DNA of 64,000 nucleotides from NCBI RefSeq assembly GCF_013373865.1, contig NC_050472.1, positions 21,202,636 to 21,266,635 of the forward strand, given 5' to 3'. Below, in pieces: positions 1 to 12,700 of this stretch (the stretch's first letter is position 1; every line of letters starts with the position of its first letter). The notes beneath the pieces are model-generated. The model was not told the origin of the DNA. It saw only the letters and a program-made list of their open reading frames with translations, and made no database searches. This stretch comes from Monomorium pharaonis (Eukaryota; Arthropoda; Insecta; Hymenoptera; Formicidae). A program made the translations under genes and the position numbers.

Positions 1-2468
1 AAATAGAATGGTGCCGCAAATCTGTTTAGCGATTTATGGTTTTTTTCAAGAATTGATTCCCTATTCAATCTCGGGTCTCAGCATGTCGTCGCTCTTAGAT
101 TTATACCTAGGAATAAGTTCCGACAATCTTCAGAGACCCATCGAGGGTCAAGTGCACTCTCGAAGGAGATAAATCCTTTTCATTCGCACAGAAGGTATCT
201 CAAAGGTAAAATCTAAAAAAAAAATTGCGGTCAACGACTAGCAGGGAACGACGTGTGCACCTCTCGCCTATCATGTTTTATGTGTTAACGCAACATCGAA
301 CGTTTATTGCCACTAAACCACCGTCTATTCAGATACACCTGCCCTTTTACCCGTATAAACTGAGGCTGCCGTTGACGCAGCCTCCGTTCACATTGCGTCA
401 ATTGCTACGACAAAGCCTTTCAACGCAAATAATAAACTCGACGGAGCTAGCCAAAATAAATCCACGTCGTAATAAATCGCAGTCATGTGCAGTTTATATA
501 AACTGAATGACAAACCATCACTTTTCTCGATTAAATCTTTTGGAGGTTGAATAAAAAATTTAAAAAGTTTCTGTTTTTAATTTAGAATTAAACATAAATA
601 ATTTTTCAAATGTTAACGCATTTTACTATTATATTCAAAGTTTATTGTCTTATAAGTATGATTTTTCTAGGACTTTTAAATTTTCGTTAGTCGTAAATGA
701 CTGATGAAATCGTTCGCGGGGTCATATGTGTTAAATTCTATATCGAGACTCAAGCACCGGACTATCCCACGATACGTCTATTAGAAGAGTTTACGTGAAT
801 GCGTCGTAATTCCGGAGTATTTTTAACCGAGCGACTTCTCCCCGAGCCACCGGCGAAACCACCGGCGGCGTGTTTACCCGCCGTAATCCAACCCCTGTCA
901 AGCCACGACATCCCTTGTCTCCCCCGTAAAATCGAAGGGGACCTGTCCGAGAGAAAGGTTGAATTCAAGATCCCGAGGAACCCCAAGGATGCTCACCGAC
1001 GAGGCGCAAAATACTGCATAATTCTCGTCCTAATTTTCACTCGGTCGAACACTCGCTTTCGACCCCTCGAGACGAACGAAAGCAATGTCACAGTGTGATT
1101 TACACCCGCGACAAGTTTCGGGAGGCGGTCCGATCGGGTGAGCCGGAGAAGGCGAGCGCATTCAACGATTTTTCCGTGGATTTTTGGTGGTTAGCCAGTC
1201 TGCCTCCCTCCCTCCCACCCTTCCTCCTACCTCTTGCGAGTTCACTCCATTTAAAAGGGCATAAATTTTCGGGCGACGTGTGGCGACACAAAAGGCAACC
1301 CCCGCGGGCCCCGGGTGTTCATTCGTACGTAAAATATTGTGACAGGCGTGAACAGTGACTTTTAAAGCGGCTGCTGGCCCGATCCTTAAGGGTCTTGTTT
1401 GCATTAAATTATGCGTTCTCGCTTCGGGGAGAACGACGGATTATAATACTTGATTGGCCATCGTCACCGGTGTAAATGCGTATTGTCGACGTCGGTCGAC
1501 GAGAAATTCTCGCGTTGCGTTGCATTGCGTTGCTGTCGCGTCGCGTCTCGTTGCTTGTGAGAAACTACGAGCGGGAAAGTTAAGCGTACGTTTTTGAAAT
1601 TATCTCATCGCGGTCGAAAATACCGAAGGGAAAAATTCACCGCGTGAAATGCAAACAAATGTTGCATTTGTATTCGAATTTACTTGCACAACATTAAAAA
1701 AAAAACATTTTACTTGATGTAATAAGGCTGCGCGTGAGCATTGTTATAGAAGTCATTTTGTGTATTATATTTTCTACTTGATACTGATTTTGTATGAAAA
1801 TCAACGTTGAGAATTGTAGCTTTCGATACTTATTACTAGAATAATTAATTTTTTATATTACAAGTATCCCTTTGCAAAAGCTATGATCGGTAGCAGGAAG
1901 TAGAAAACCGTTTCTTTTCGCATACGCAATCTGTGATTTTTTAAATATTTTTTACTCTGGATATCTTAATCAAAGCTTAATTACATTGTTATATGCGACA
2001 AATGTGCCTTAGCACGTCTCTTAAGACTTCGTGTCGACTTCGTTAATTCTCGACTCATTACCGTAGCGAGATGGCGATGATTCCGACTACACGCGACACG
2101 AGCGCGTGTCGCTTTCTTACATTAATCACGGAGTTATCGTTCTCCTCGATAAACGTACGCAGGCACGAGGCGGTTTACTCGACAACAACGCGCTACTCTG
2201 TAAGGTAAATAAGTACAGTAACCGACGCCGTTATTTCGCCGGAGATAAGTTAGCAACTATATCGGGAAGGGGGCTGGTGGCACCGTTTTAGTGCACTCGC
2301 GTTTATTTCCGGATTGCCGGGGCCCGCCTGCATATTCGGCCTTACCGATTGGCGCCTTATCTGCGCCTCTTTTTTTCTTTTAAATCGCCCTCGGGCTTAA
2401 TCGGCCCGATTAATTCTCTCCCGTGAAGCGCTTTCGATCGTCTACCGGTGGAACAAAATCGCAAAACG
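1..2468. other. Intergenic/intronic sequence, no gene recognised
   Basis: No open frame here resembles a protein family I know. The sequence alternates AT-rich stretches with a GC-rich island at about 780-1620. That island contains short GTTGC-type direct repeats near 1510-1560. Open frames within it occur on both strands at once, as expected for GC-rich noncoding DNA with few stops. Confidence 0.5.
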
Positions 2469-2640
2469 TACACGGAGAGAATTTTCTCTTAAAATGTACC
2501 CTTAAAATCTGGTAATTGTGGAATAATATGTGACCTCGAGGAATTTTACTATACTGCTTAATAAAATTTATTAAAAATATAGTAAAATTTACAAAACAGT
2601 AAATTTTACTAAAAAGTATAGTAAAATTTCTCTCCGTGTA
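2469..2640. mobile_element. 172-bp MITE with TACACGGAGAGAA inverted ends
   Basis: The left end reads TACACGGAGAGAATTTT. The right end reads AAATTTCTCTCCGTGTA, which is its reverse complement apart from one position. The interior is AT-rich, carries several AGTAAAATTT-like motifs and has no coding capacity. This is the form of a non-autonomous DNA transposon (MITE). The superfamily is not identifiable from the ends alone. Confidence 0.7.
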
Positions 2641-4330
2641 CGGTACAGTCATTCGATCACCGATTTAATGCATTTTTTTATACGTATAGCGGTCGTTCCG
2701 TATTTTATAAGCGTAGCTATGTGTATGTCGCTACGTATAAATATAAATTGCGAACGATTAATTACGTGATTAACGCGAGCTTTGTCCCTATTTTGATTTT
2801 TGAGAGCAAAACGCTTAGCGGGATGAAGACATCGTTTGTCAAGCGATACATCATACCTAAATCACTTTGTACCTTTGCTGCTGAGGTCAGCCGCTGCCTC
2901 GCGAGCATCGAGATTATTGTAATTGTGTTTATTACCGCCATTACCACCGTTTAATAATCCCCTCAGAGTCTCTCGAGCCTTCAATCCTTCTCGTGGCTGT
3001 GTGTAACAGCGGTTCTCAATGTGCCCTTTTATAGAAATATTCTTAAAAACAAGTATGTATTATTTTTGTTAAAAAAATCATCGTTTCCTAACAATATTAC
3101 TTCAACTAAAAATATATAATTTATGTATATATATTTTCATCCTTCAGAAAACGAATGTATATATATTTTTATTCTACATCGCGACGATTTGTCTATTTTG
3201 AAATTTATAAATTAAAAAATATGTTGCTTATTAATAATTTTAAAAGTTTAGTATAATAAATTAAAATTTTGTTATGTTAATATGTTCGTACCTATAATAT
3301 TTGGTAATAGAAAATATTGTTATACTTTTGCCATGATCATAATTTTTTTGAAATATATGAAATTATTGAGATTTTTATATTTGGCATAATAAACATATAA
3401 AGATATTTATATTTATTTGGATATAAATTTTTTAAATATTAACTACACTGACATTAATAAAGTTCGCATATGTTAGAAGTTAAATTTCATATATATATAT
3501 ATATTTCTACATCGTGTATATTTTACTTGACACGCGCCACAAGCGACTGTTAAACAAATCTTGGCCATCGCCGTGCACCTTGTGTGTTTTTTCGAAAGCG
3601 AATATAACCTGCTGCTCTCCCCCGCCCCATTACTCCTGGCTGGATAGGCGAATTAATCTAACGTGTCGATCTACCGGATCAATTTTGCGCATCACTGACC
3701 CAATGTCGAATTTTAAGGGCAGCGCACAGCGTGCTAGCAGGGCGGCCCGTCCCCTTTTTGCACGTGCCAATTATTACGGGGCCCATACGGCCTCCGTGGA
3801 GAAGAGGCCTCTAATATCTTAAACGAAAAAAAAAAAAATGGAGGAGGAAGGGGGCCAGTCGATAGAACGGGGAGGAAGGGAAGAGGGGGAGAAGATACGG
3901 ACGGCGAGGGCGTACGATATCGGTTACACACATACACACACGCACGCCTGCGTACACGCATACCCCGTCTGGGGTATTAATTACCCCGTGAGGCCCATAA
4001 GGCCCGGCGCGTGGCTCCCGCCGAGTCGTTCGCGCTATCGAAAGTGCAGCCTCGCAGTCAAGTGCAGCAGTTGGCCCGCGGGCCCCTCGAGACGTCGGGC
4101 CCCCTGACATAAGGCGCGGTGCACACGGCGGGGGAGGAAGGATGCGCAAGATATTGATCCTAGGCATGTGTTAATAATCGACGGGATTACCGCGACGATC
4201 CGCGATGGATATCGAATGAGTATAATTATATAGTCCGGCGCTCGAGACGTCGTGTGCTTTCTCCGAACGCGTTTTCGTTGTATCTCCTTTCTCTTTGCAT
4301 TATAATTTTTCTCCTTTCATCTTGTACAGA
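2641..4330. other. No gene recognised
   Basis: AT-rich sequence from about 3000 to 3530 is followed by a GC-rich island at 3600-4170 that includes a short CA/CG dinucleotide tract near 3925-3960. Several overlapping open frames in the island are low-complexity and unlike known proteins. Confidence 0.45.
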
Positions 4331-4527
4331 TACATCGGGTGTTTAGCGTAACGGTCCGCACGATTTTTCATACCACTTTCGACAACTAAAGAATGATCGA
4401 AAGGTAAATATTTATCTGTTTCATGCAGGCTACAAAACTTGCGATAAAAAAAATTAAAGAAATCTTCAACCCCCCATTTTTTTTTAATGTGTTTAAAAAA
4501 TCGCGGACCGTTCAACACTCTGTTATA
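4331..4527. mobile_element. ~200-bp MITE with ACGGTCCGC inverted ends
   Basis: The left segment GTAACGGTCCGCACGATTTT is mirrored at the right by AAAATCGCGGACCGTTCAA. Outside these cores, GGGTGTTTAG at the left and CAACACTCTG at the right also pair imperfectly, and TA dinucleotides lie at both outer limits. The interior is short and noncoding. It looks like a non-autonomous TA-targeting (Tc1/mariner-type) element; the class is inference. Confidence 0.55.
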
Positions 4528-6559
4528 CTTTCATATATTATTTGGCAAATGCGAAGAAGAGTAAGCCTTTCGCTTTTGCCGTTAACTCGTGGTTTCTCAC
4601 GAGATACGTATTTTTTCATCTTTTTTACAGTTGTCGAGTTATGCGTGCCATTTAATTGAATGAAAAAGTGTATGCGTTCTCTCTCGTAGGTTTGATATTA
4701 TTTCTACTAACGTTCGCGGTGTATAGAATTCTTCGCAGATAACACGAAGAAAACGAAACACGAGAAACCCCTGTTCTGCGCGTCGCTCGCGCAAACCGTA
4801 TACGGCACACTCTTCTGCGTGTTCACAATGAGTGAGGATACACCCGTTCGTCTTCTATTCATACGTTCGCATGCTGGCAAACCACCTGCACCTGAAAAAC
4901 CTGCCGAGGTTTGGGTTACTCGGGTCCACCCTGCACGTCCATACGCGGGGAGTACGTCTAATCCTTACCCTCGCAATCCCGCCTAATCCGAAGGCCAATT
5001 GGCGTCGAATCCGCGAGTGTGGCCTTCTGCAGAAACGCAGTCGCGTTGTGCATTGAGAAATTTTCATTACAATGCGGGACCGAACGAATATCAAACGATA
5101 TAAATGCGAATCACAAATAAATATCCCCACAACTTATTTACTGTTGTACAAGATGTTCCGTGGTAAAACGGGGAACGGGATTCTATAGATTCTACAAGGA
5201 AAAATAAGTAAAAAATGCGCAATAATATATAATTTTAATGCGATGCGTAATTTTTTAAGACTTAAAAATTGACACAATTTAAATTAAAATGTAAAATATA
5301 AGTTCTATAAATTATTTAATTTTTGCAGAGTTGGATAAGTTAATATTTTTTTAAAACTAACTAAATTAAGCTAAAATTAAATTATTAATAATTTATAAAA
5401 TTTAGGGGAATATTAAATGTGTGCGTTCCTTCCTTCCTTACACCTCGAATAAAATGAAACGCGATCATTTGAGCAAATTATGAAAGAAAGCCAAATGTTT
5501 TTATTTGACATTAAAAGTTCGAACTATTTCGAATGTAAAAGAAAAGTCTTGAATAATGTTTCTTTTTGGTAGATACCAAACCGCAAGCTTATCGTGGGCA
5601 AAGAATAAAAACGGATAACAGCCAAGGCGAAACTTTCCCTTTTATTTTCGGAATATGCTACTCAGGATCGTCCAGTATCATAAATTTCACGTTTCATTTG
5701 CAAGCTTGCGTACTGTTCGCATAAATCCGTGGATATGAGAAACATATCGCCATTGGCTATGCACTAAAATTACAAGACTCATTTCCTCGATCTTTGTTAA
5801 TTCTTTTGCGATTAAGAATTCCGCGAGACACTCAAAATTTATTTATTTACGTATACAAAGATGCCTACAATTTTTAAACACACAATTTCACATAATTTTA
5901 TATAATTCAATTGCGATGTTAATATATAAATAATTTAAAATTCAGACTTTGTCGTTGAGACTGTTAATTACATTAAAGCTATAAATAATTCCTCAATTAT
6001 GAATTAATAAAATTTGACAGATTACTTCCTCGAGAGAATGCAAATACGAGACTGCATTTTCCGTCGACGACAATAGAAAGAGCGTCAATCCGCTTGAAAA
6101 GCAAAGATCAAAGGTTACATCAATAATACACGTAAGTGATCAATAGGCAAAAGAAAATAACGGAGAAATGGTTCTTTTAGCGAAAGGTAAAGAAAGGTAG
6201 TCGCGGCGAGGTAGGCGGACGACTCGCACTCGATATGGAAATTATTTAACAGGGTTTAATGAAGTGGGTCATCGCTGATTAGCCGAGAGGAAGAGTAACT
6301 CGCGTCACCCGCTAACGATAATGATCGCCAGCCACGCCAACGAGGCTAAAGCGATCGTACGTGCGATCATACGCGCGCGATCGTATACACGTACAATACG
6401 AAGCTGTAAAGATAAAGTAGCGCTTTTCGCGCGCGGGCACGACCGCGTAACACGACACCCACTGCAAATAAAAACGTCGGTCATACGTCGCTGATACGAT
6501 ACAGCACGAAGACACTGGCAATTGTATAAAAAAACCACAAGGGGATGAGGGCGGTTGAG

Positions 6560-6560
<1 letters not shown>
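4528..6560. other. No gene recognised
   Basis: AT-rich noncoding sequence with a moderately GC-rich part at 4780-5060 and another at 6190-6480. The second contains overlapping GATCGTAC/GTGCGATC-type palindromes around 6352-6390. No protein family is recognisable. Confidence 0.45.

Positions 6561-6561
<1 letters not shown>

Positions 6562-6616
<55 letters not shown>
6562..6616. repeat. (CT)n microsatellite
   Basis: An uninterrupted CT dinucleotide run of about 55 bases, read directly. It creates apparent Ser/Leu-rich or Arg/Glu-rich open frames on the two strands, which should not be taken as genes. Confidence 0.95.
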
Positions 6617-6620
<4 letters not shown>

Positions 6621-6660
6621 GCGAAAAAATAATTGGAATAATTCATTCAAGTTGGGCTAG

Positions 6661-6868
6661 ACTGAGAAAAAAAAAGTTAATTAAACTTAATTTTCCAACT
6701 AAATTAAATTTTGTCTGTTCAAGCATTTGTATATTTCAATTAACTAAAAATAAAAAGACTTGAATTGAAATTTGTGCATTTAAGTTAAATGCAGGAATTC
6801 TTGAATTGACAAAATTTTAATTTAAATTGGAAAATTTTGTCAAATCAACAATATTTTTTTCTCAATAT
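6661..6868. mobile_element. ~205-bp foldback MITE
   Basis: The segment CTGAGAAAAAAA at the left pairs with TTTTTTTCTCAATA at the right. Just inside, TTTTCCAACTAAATTAAA at the left matches the reverse complement of TTTAAATTGGAAAA at the right. The arms are about 45 bp, diverged and AT-rich, with no coding capacity. It is probably an old non-autonomous DNA transposon. Confidence 0.55.
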
Positions 6869-6869
6869 A

Positions 6870-9800
6870 CTGTCAATATACTGACGTTATGTCGATCGTT
6901 ATAAAAAACGTACCGCAGATATTATGCGCTTTAATTTCACATATCATATTATAAGTGGCTCCTCGGTAAGGATAAAATTTTATCGTCACACTCAAAATTT
7001 ATTTATTTACAGTTTACAGAATTTTTTACAAGTGTAAAAGATTCGAGGAACGAAATGGAAATTTATCCGATCTTTTTTTTTTTTCATCTTTTATTAAAGT
7101 GTGAAATAATTTTGTTGATATCTCACGGGCACGCATATGAGGGGGAGAGGAAGAGAACAAAAAAGAAAAGAAGAAAAGAAGAGAAAGAGAGTGGGAGCGC
7201 GCAAGAGAAGAGAGCCAAGAATAAACCTCGCGAGTGAATTGACTCGTAAGGGCACGTGCCCCATTGAGGTCCGCCCTTCTGCGGTTTTTGCGGGGCCCTA
7301 CGGGTCGCATCGCGCGCCGGGCGTTGCATAGCGTTGCGTTACGTTGCCGTTGCCGTTGCTGCGGGCATGCTGAGAGCGCGGGACGGCAAGTGTCATCGCA
7401 CCCGAAAACAGCTGCTCCGGCCGGCCCGGGCCCTCGGGGCCCTTTGGCAGCCGGATGCCCTCCACTTAAGACTCATTCCCCTTCTGCCCTCCACCCTCCT
7501 CGCTCGGGTATCTGACAAATCCGATCTTCCGCAAAGCACAGCATGGCACGAAGTAGCATGAGAGAGAACGTCAGTAGGGGAAGAAGGAAAGAAGGACAAG
7601 GAAGAAGAGAGAAAGAGAGACGAAGAAGGGAAGAAAAAGAGGCCCGGACTCGCCGCCGGTCGGCGAACTCTGGGCCGCAACGGGTTGAAAGGGACGTCCG
7701 TAGGACGACTAATTGCGCTGATTTTTACGAGACTCGCGAATGGCGAGGAACGCAGTATTCGTTAGACTTGATGGCTCTCGCACATCTTACACTTATACGC
7801 AGGTTGTGTATCAGAATTGATTGTAAAACAGCTGGCTTCTTCTTCATTAACTTGTCCGTATGCATATGTCCGCGTACGACTCTTCTTTATTCATACGTAG
7901 GATATCACAACTATGCACTCCTACGCCTTCCTTCTCATCATTAGATTGTTATTTATACTCGACGTTTTTGAATGATTACAAATTTTCCCGAGAAGACTTT
8001 TTAAATTCTTTTTTTTTTTACCAAGATATTTTTTGTTACATGTGCGTCGAAAGTGAGTCAAAAATGGTGGATTTGAGATGTTAACTTTATTGCATAATTG
8101 TCTTTTAATAGATGACGTGAATCGTGACAAAAAACACTCCAGCACGACATGCGCGGTAACTCTCGCAGAATTGACTGACGCTTTCGTGAATCTAATCTTG
8201 GCTAAACTGTCGATTTGCCAAAACCCAAGACACTCAAGAGATCACACATCGACGTACGGGTAATAAAAAATATGGTATGCAACGCGAGTGTAAAGTCGGC
8301 CTCTTACACTCGGGCACAAAAGGCTGGCTTTACCTTGTTACAGAATGTACTATTTCTGCATTCAATTTAAAATATCCCAGAATAAAAGTATGCAATTAAC
8401 AAAATGGTGAAAATACTTTAACAAAAGTCGTTAAAGCAATATTTTTTTAAATAATATTCTTTTTACGAATCGCGTCCAACAAGGATGACTTTTAAAGAGC
8501 AGTCAGTTAAAGGGGGATAGAAATAATGCCGGTCCACCGGTCGGTGAACCTTCCACATAAGACTCGCGTTCGCATTTGCGTTAATTACGATATGCCTTAA
8601 TAAGCAATTAGTAAATCAAGATCACGGCGATCGATAGTATCGTTAAATAGCCCGTATGAGCCCGGAGTTAACGAATGCGTTTGTTGACCGACGTCACAGC
8701 TGACAACCTGGACAACTATCGTACGGCTGTACAAAAGAGCAAAAAACCCGTTATAATCGGCGGTGAAATAATCGCCGGCGAGATATGTAACACGCAAAAA
8801 TCGCTCTACGTTCGATGCACCCGGGGTTAAAGACACACGCGCGCGCCTTGATATCCGCGCTTCCTTCTAACTTCGAACCCCGGGCCCTTCCTCCCCCTTT
8901 TTTTTGTTTCTTCCTTTGCGCGTTCTTCGCGTTCCCTCCTGCGCCCGCCATATTTTTAGCCGTCGCGATACAGATCTCTCACGGAGCTTCCTTCCACCGC
9001 GGTCAAGGAACCCTTCGCTAAAGGGCCCTTAGGGCCCACATTTCATGCGGGCATGACACCGATGCGTTCTTAGCAGTGATTTTCTCAACCCAAATTGTCC
9101 CGTCATTTGGTCCGCTCCTTCCGAGCGACTTTGCGTTACATGTCCCTGCGGGCTTTCTTTTGTGCTGCCAAGTATTTGCACGAATGGCGCAACAGAAGGA
9201 AATTGTACATTGCAAATAAACACCTGTGCGATTTTTTTTTCCTCTCGGTTCGTCGACGTAGCGTACAGCACCGATAATATTTTAGCGGTTTCGTAATTTT
9301 GTATGTCTTAATTTTTTTATTATCAAATTCATATCGCCATTTCGCGAATTCTTCCGCTCTGTTGACTTCTTCCAGCGCGTATTGTGCACGTTCATTCAGT
9401 GAGTGATTTAATGCGGAGATGACTTCGCAGTTCGCGAGGAGAAGAGCTCTACCGCCGGCATGCTAATTGCACCATGGGTGCCTCGATTAGCCGGAGACTA
9501 AATCGATGATCCATCGACAGCTTAATTACACCCCTCGGCGTACGTTACCACCGTCGTAAATTCGATGGGTGTGCGCCGACCGCGGCAGCGATGCACTTAT
9601 CGTGGTATCGTGAGATTGCATCGCTCATCGTCTCGTGTGCCATTTCAAAAATACTCAATCATTTATACCGTTCGCGTCGCGCGTATCTGTTCGGCAAATC
9701 TGTTGGTGATTTTTCAATCAAAGAAATTTTACATGCTTCCCGATTTGATGCTTCATAATTCAACATGTAGTTCAACCGAAAAACGCACACGAACAGTCCA

Positions 9801-11480
9801 GTTTTCTATAATTTTTTAAGCACTGAATACGCGAATACAGTTATCATAAACTGCTTTGTCACGTTACAATTTGAAAAGAGGTTTCATATTCAGTTTAAAA
9901 AAAAAACTGCAGGAAATAACTCTGATTAAAAAACTTTCTTGTAGAATTGTATAATTAATACATTTTAAAATTCAACTTTTTCGTTGAAACAAAATAACAA
10001 ACTATTCGTTTGATCGTTTCTACGTAAAATTTTCCCGATTTAGAGATGTTGGATAACATAAGTGGCCGCTCGATGTTCAGTCCACGAGAAATCAAGAGTG
10101 CAAAAGTGAACAACTGCAACGCGATCGTCCGAATATACCGTCTATATATCTTAAGACGGAAGCGGTTTATGCACACATTAAGACACACGAGAGGAGATAG
10201 CTCCTTAACGTTGGACATATAATTGCAGCTTTGAGACCGTACTTGTCGGCTACGAACCGTAATGACTTAATATCGCTTAATGACAAGTCATGGTCTTTCT
10301 CGTTACAAAAAAAAAAAAAGAACCGGGAGAAGCAAGGATTCGCGACGAGAGGAAAAAAAATAGACAACGTTGTGGCGACAACGGAGGCATACATAAAACT
10401 TCGTTCTACGGTGCCCTTTATTAATCCCTTTAACAGCGTTGTGCCCGCGATTAAAGTAATAGTTTCGTTTTCCCCACCCGATGCAACCTCTCATTGTTTT
10501 TATTAACTTTGCTCTCTCATTAAGCCCAAGTCCACTCATTAGATTTATTCTGTTCCTTTCTTCCGCGGTAATAAAAGAAATTAACGCAAGTAATTCGCGA
10601 TATAACGATAATAATTAGCAGGCAGGGGCGAGTGCGCATTTGCCGAACCATTTAAGCAAGTTTTTATTATATTAATTTTATTTTTATAATTTTTTTCCAT
10701 TTGTGTGTGTGTATGTTGCGTGCTAAATTGTACACAAATAAACGTTAGAAATTATAACTTGATGTTTCAAATACATTACTACATTAATCTTTCTCGCCAA
10801 TAACAAATTAATTTATTGTAATTTTTTTAGCAATATGCGGCAAAAAATACCATTTAGACAACCGCCTAAATTTTATCATCTTTGAAAGTATCAAATTTAT
10901 GAATTAAAATCATTGAAAATGTAAGGAATATCATTAACCAATATTTATTTTTTATCAATACTTGAATAAAATAATTAAATATATAAAGAGTTATTAATTA
11001 ATTCTTATTTTTTACTAATTTATCGAGAAAAGGATCAAATATTTAATAATAAATAGCAACTATTACCTAATAAGTTGGACAATGTATTATAGCTCCGAAA
11101 AGCTGCGATGTAAGAATTTTTGTTAGACCGTAAGTGCACGAAGCTGATCGTGATGACGAGTGCGAAAGAACAGTTTACGAGATTGCATAATGATGGACTT
11201 ACAAGAGTAACTAATAATGGTTCTCGTTAATGTTTAGAACGACGTACACATCTCTCTCTTTCTCTTCTCGGCGTAATCTCCTAGACAGCTTACTTAGCAA
11301 CTTGATATGCACGATGTAATCTCCTCCCACACCATTAACGAGAGATTTTCCTGCGACATTCCCTACGACCTTTTATCTTCATATAGACAATAAGAATTTC
11401 ATCAAGCATGAATAAATTTTAAGTAGCTTTAAATACACCAAAAAGCATTTATCTACCAAGTTTTATTAAAATTGGAGAGA
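6870..11480. other. No gene recognised
   Basis: A long noncoding stretch. GC-richer islands lie at about 7240-7720, 8480-9280 and 9390-9680, separated by AT-rich DNA. The 9440-9560 part contains several TAATTA/ATTAG-type homeodomain-like core sites among CpG-rich sequence, so regulatory function is possible but unproven. Purine-rich tracts near 7140-7215 and 7560-7640 explain the charged open frames there. Confidence 0.45.
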
Positions 11481-11483
11481 CAC

Positions 11484-11896
11484 ACCGGGGGAGAGAAAAA
11501 TATCGAAGTATTGAGAATTAAATATTTCTTACGATGTTTTCTTCGATATTTATTTGTTATAAAAAAATTTATTTGTAAAAACAAAATATATATCTTTATT
11601 AAATGCATTTCATTTTTCTTATTAATTAGTTCATTTCTTAGGAATAAAATAAAATGGTTCATTTAAATAGGGCGAATTAAATGTTTTATTTCTAGCGAAT
11701 AAATTATTTATTTTCTCGCACAATGAATGTTATCTCTTTAAATAAGGTATATTTTACAGAAATATATTTTAGAAGTATATTTCACAGAAATATTTCGTTT
11801 TCACGAATAAATTTTTTTATAACAAATAACTATTGGAGAAAATGTCACAAGAAACATTTGGTTCTCAATATTTCGGCATTTTTTCTCTCAGTAGAG
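11484..11896. mobile_element. ~410-bp foldback element with ~92-bp inverted arms
   Basis: The left arm (about 11491-11582) is reverse-complementary to the right arm (about 11798-11889). It begins GAGAGAAAAATATCGAAG and continues through TTATTTGTTATAAAAAAATT. The innermost 25 bases of the arms are nearly identical. The roughly 215-bp spacer is AT-rich and noncoding. This is a typical large-arm foldback MITE; I could not see a clear target duplication. Confidence 0.75.
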
Positions 11897-12307
11897 GAAC
11901 ACATCGTTTTCTCGTCAGACAAATTCAATTCAAATTATCGTCACGAACGAAATAATCACCGTATAAATAATTTTCGTAGAAAAGAGCCACGAAATTCTTC
12001 TGTCGCGAATTACGCGCGCCCTTCGTTAATTCCGTTATCTCATTCCGTCGTATATCGGGATTACCGTCCGCCGTCGAGGAGACAGCCGATCCGTAAATCA
12101 TATCGGCGCGGCAGATGGACATAAAAGTCGTCCGCCGGTTACAAAATAAAAAGAAGAAGAGGGGGGAAAAAACGAGGAAATACCCTCGATTTGCTACGCC
12201 GTAGCCACGGATTCGCGTGCCACAGATCGACGCTAAACCCCCGCCGCATCGCGCTCCGTTGCACCTGCTGATGCAACCAATAGAGCAGCGACGGTTACGT
12301 GCGTGCG

Positions 12308-12329
12308 ATGCGTTGTTCGCGCGAACAAC
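12308..12329. repeat. Perfect GC-rich 22-bp palindrome within a longer hairpin
   Basis: Positions 12308-12329 are self-complementary around a CGCG centre, with half-site GCGTTGTTCGC. Outer bases GTGCGATGC and GCATCCGCAC extend the imperfect stem to about 12299-12344. It sits in a CpG-rich island. It could be a protein-binding dyad or a cruciform-forming sequence. Confidence 0.7.
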
Positions 12330-12529
12330 GCAACGCATCCGCACGCGGCGGCTAGCAGTCGCGTAGTGCTGCTAGTCGTTTCGGACGCGATAGATTGCGT
12401 AATCCCTCGCCACGCGCGAGTGGAAGCGCGAGAAACTCGCGCGAATGTGAAATATCACGGTCCATAAAGATTAACGTTTCGTTGGTATACGAGAAACTCC
12501 ATAAATTAAGCCATATTTACGTGCAAAAG

Positions 12530-12700
12530 AACGAGAGAAAATTAATTTTTTTTTTTTCTTAGAATTTACCCCCAAAATCATGGTAGTCATAAGGTAACAC
12601 ATGAAAGAATCTTATTATAATACTTTGCTGCATTTTTAGTAAAAAAAAAAAAAATGTCATTATAATTTTGGTAAAATCAATTTTCAGATAGATTTGTGCA
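12530..12700. mobile_element. Possible degenerate relative of the 2469-2640 MITE
   Basis: The part reading TTACCCCCAAAATCATGGTA, followed by AACACATGAAAGAAT and TATAATACTTTGCTGC, parallels the interior of the 2469-2640 element (GTACCCTTAAAATCTGGTAA, AATATGTGACC, ACTATACTGC). It starts near a GAGAGAAAATT motif. Divergence is high, so relatedness is an inference. Confidence 0.3.

Noticed and set aside
6545..6650. Open frames spanning the (CT)n run
   Set aside because: Pure dinucleotide repeat translated as Ser-Leu or Arg-Glu; an artefact.
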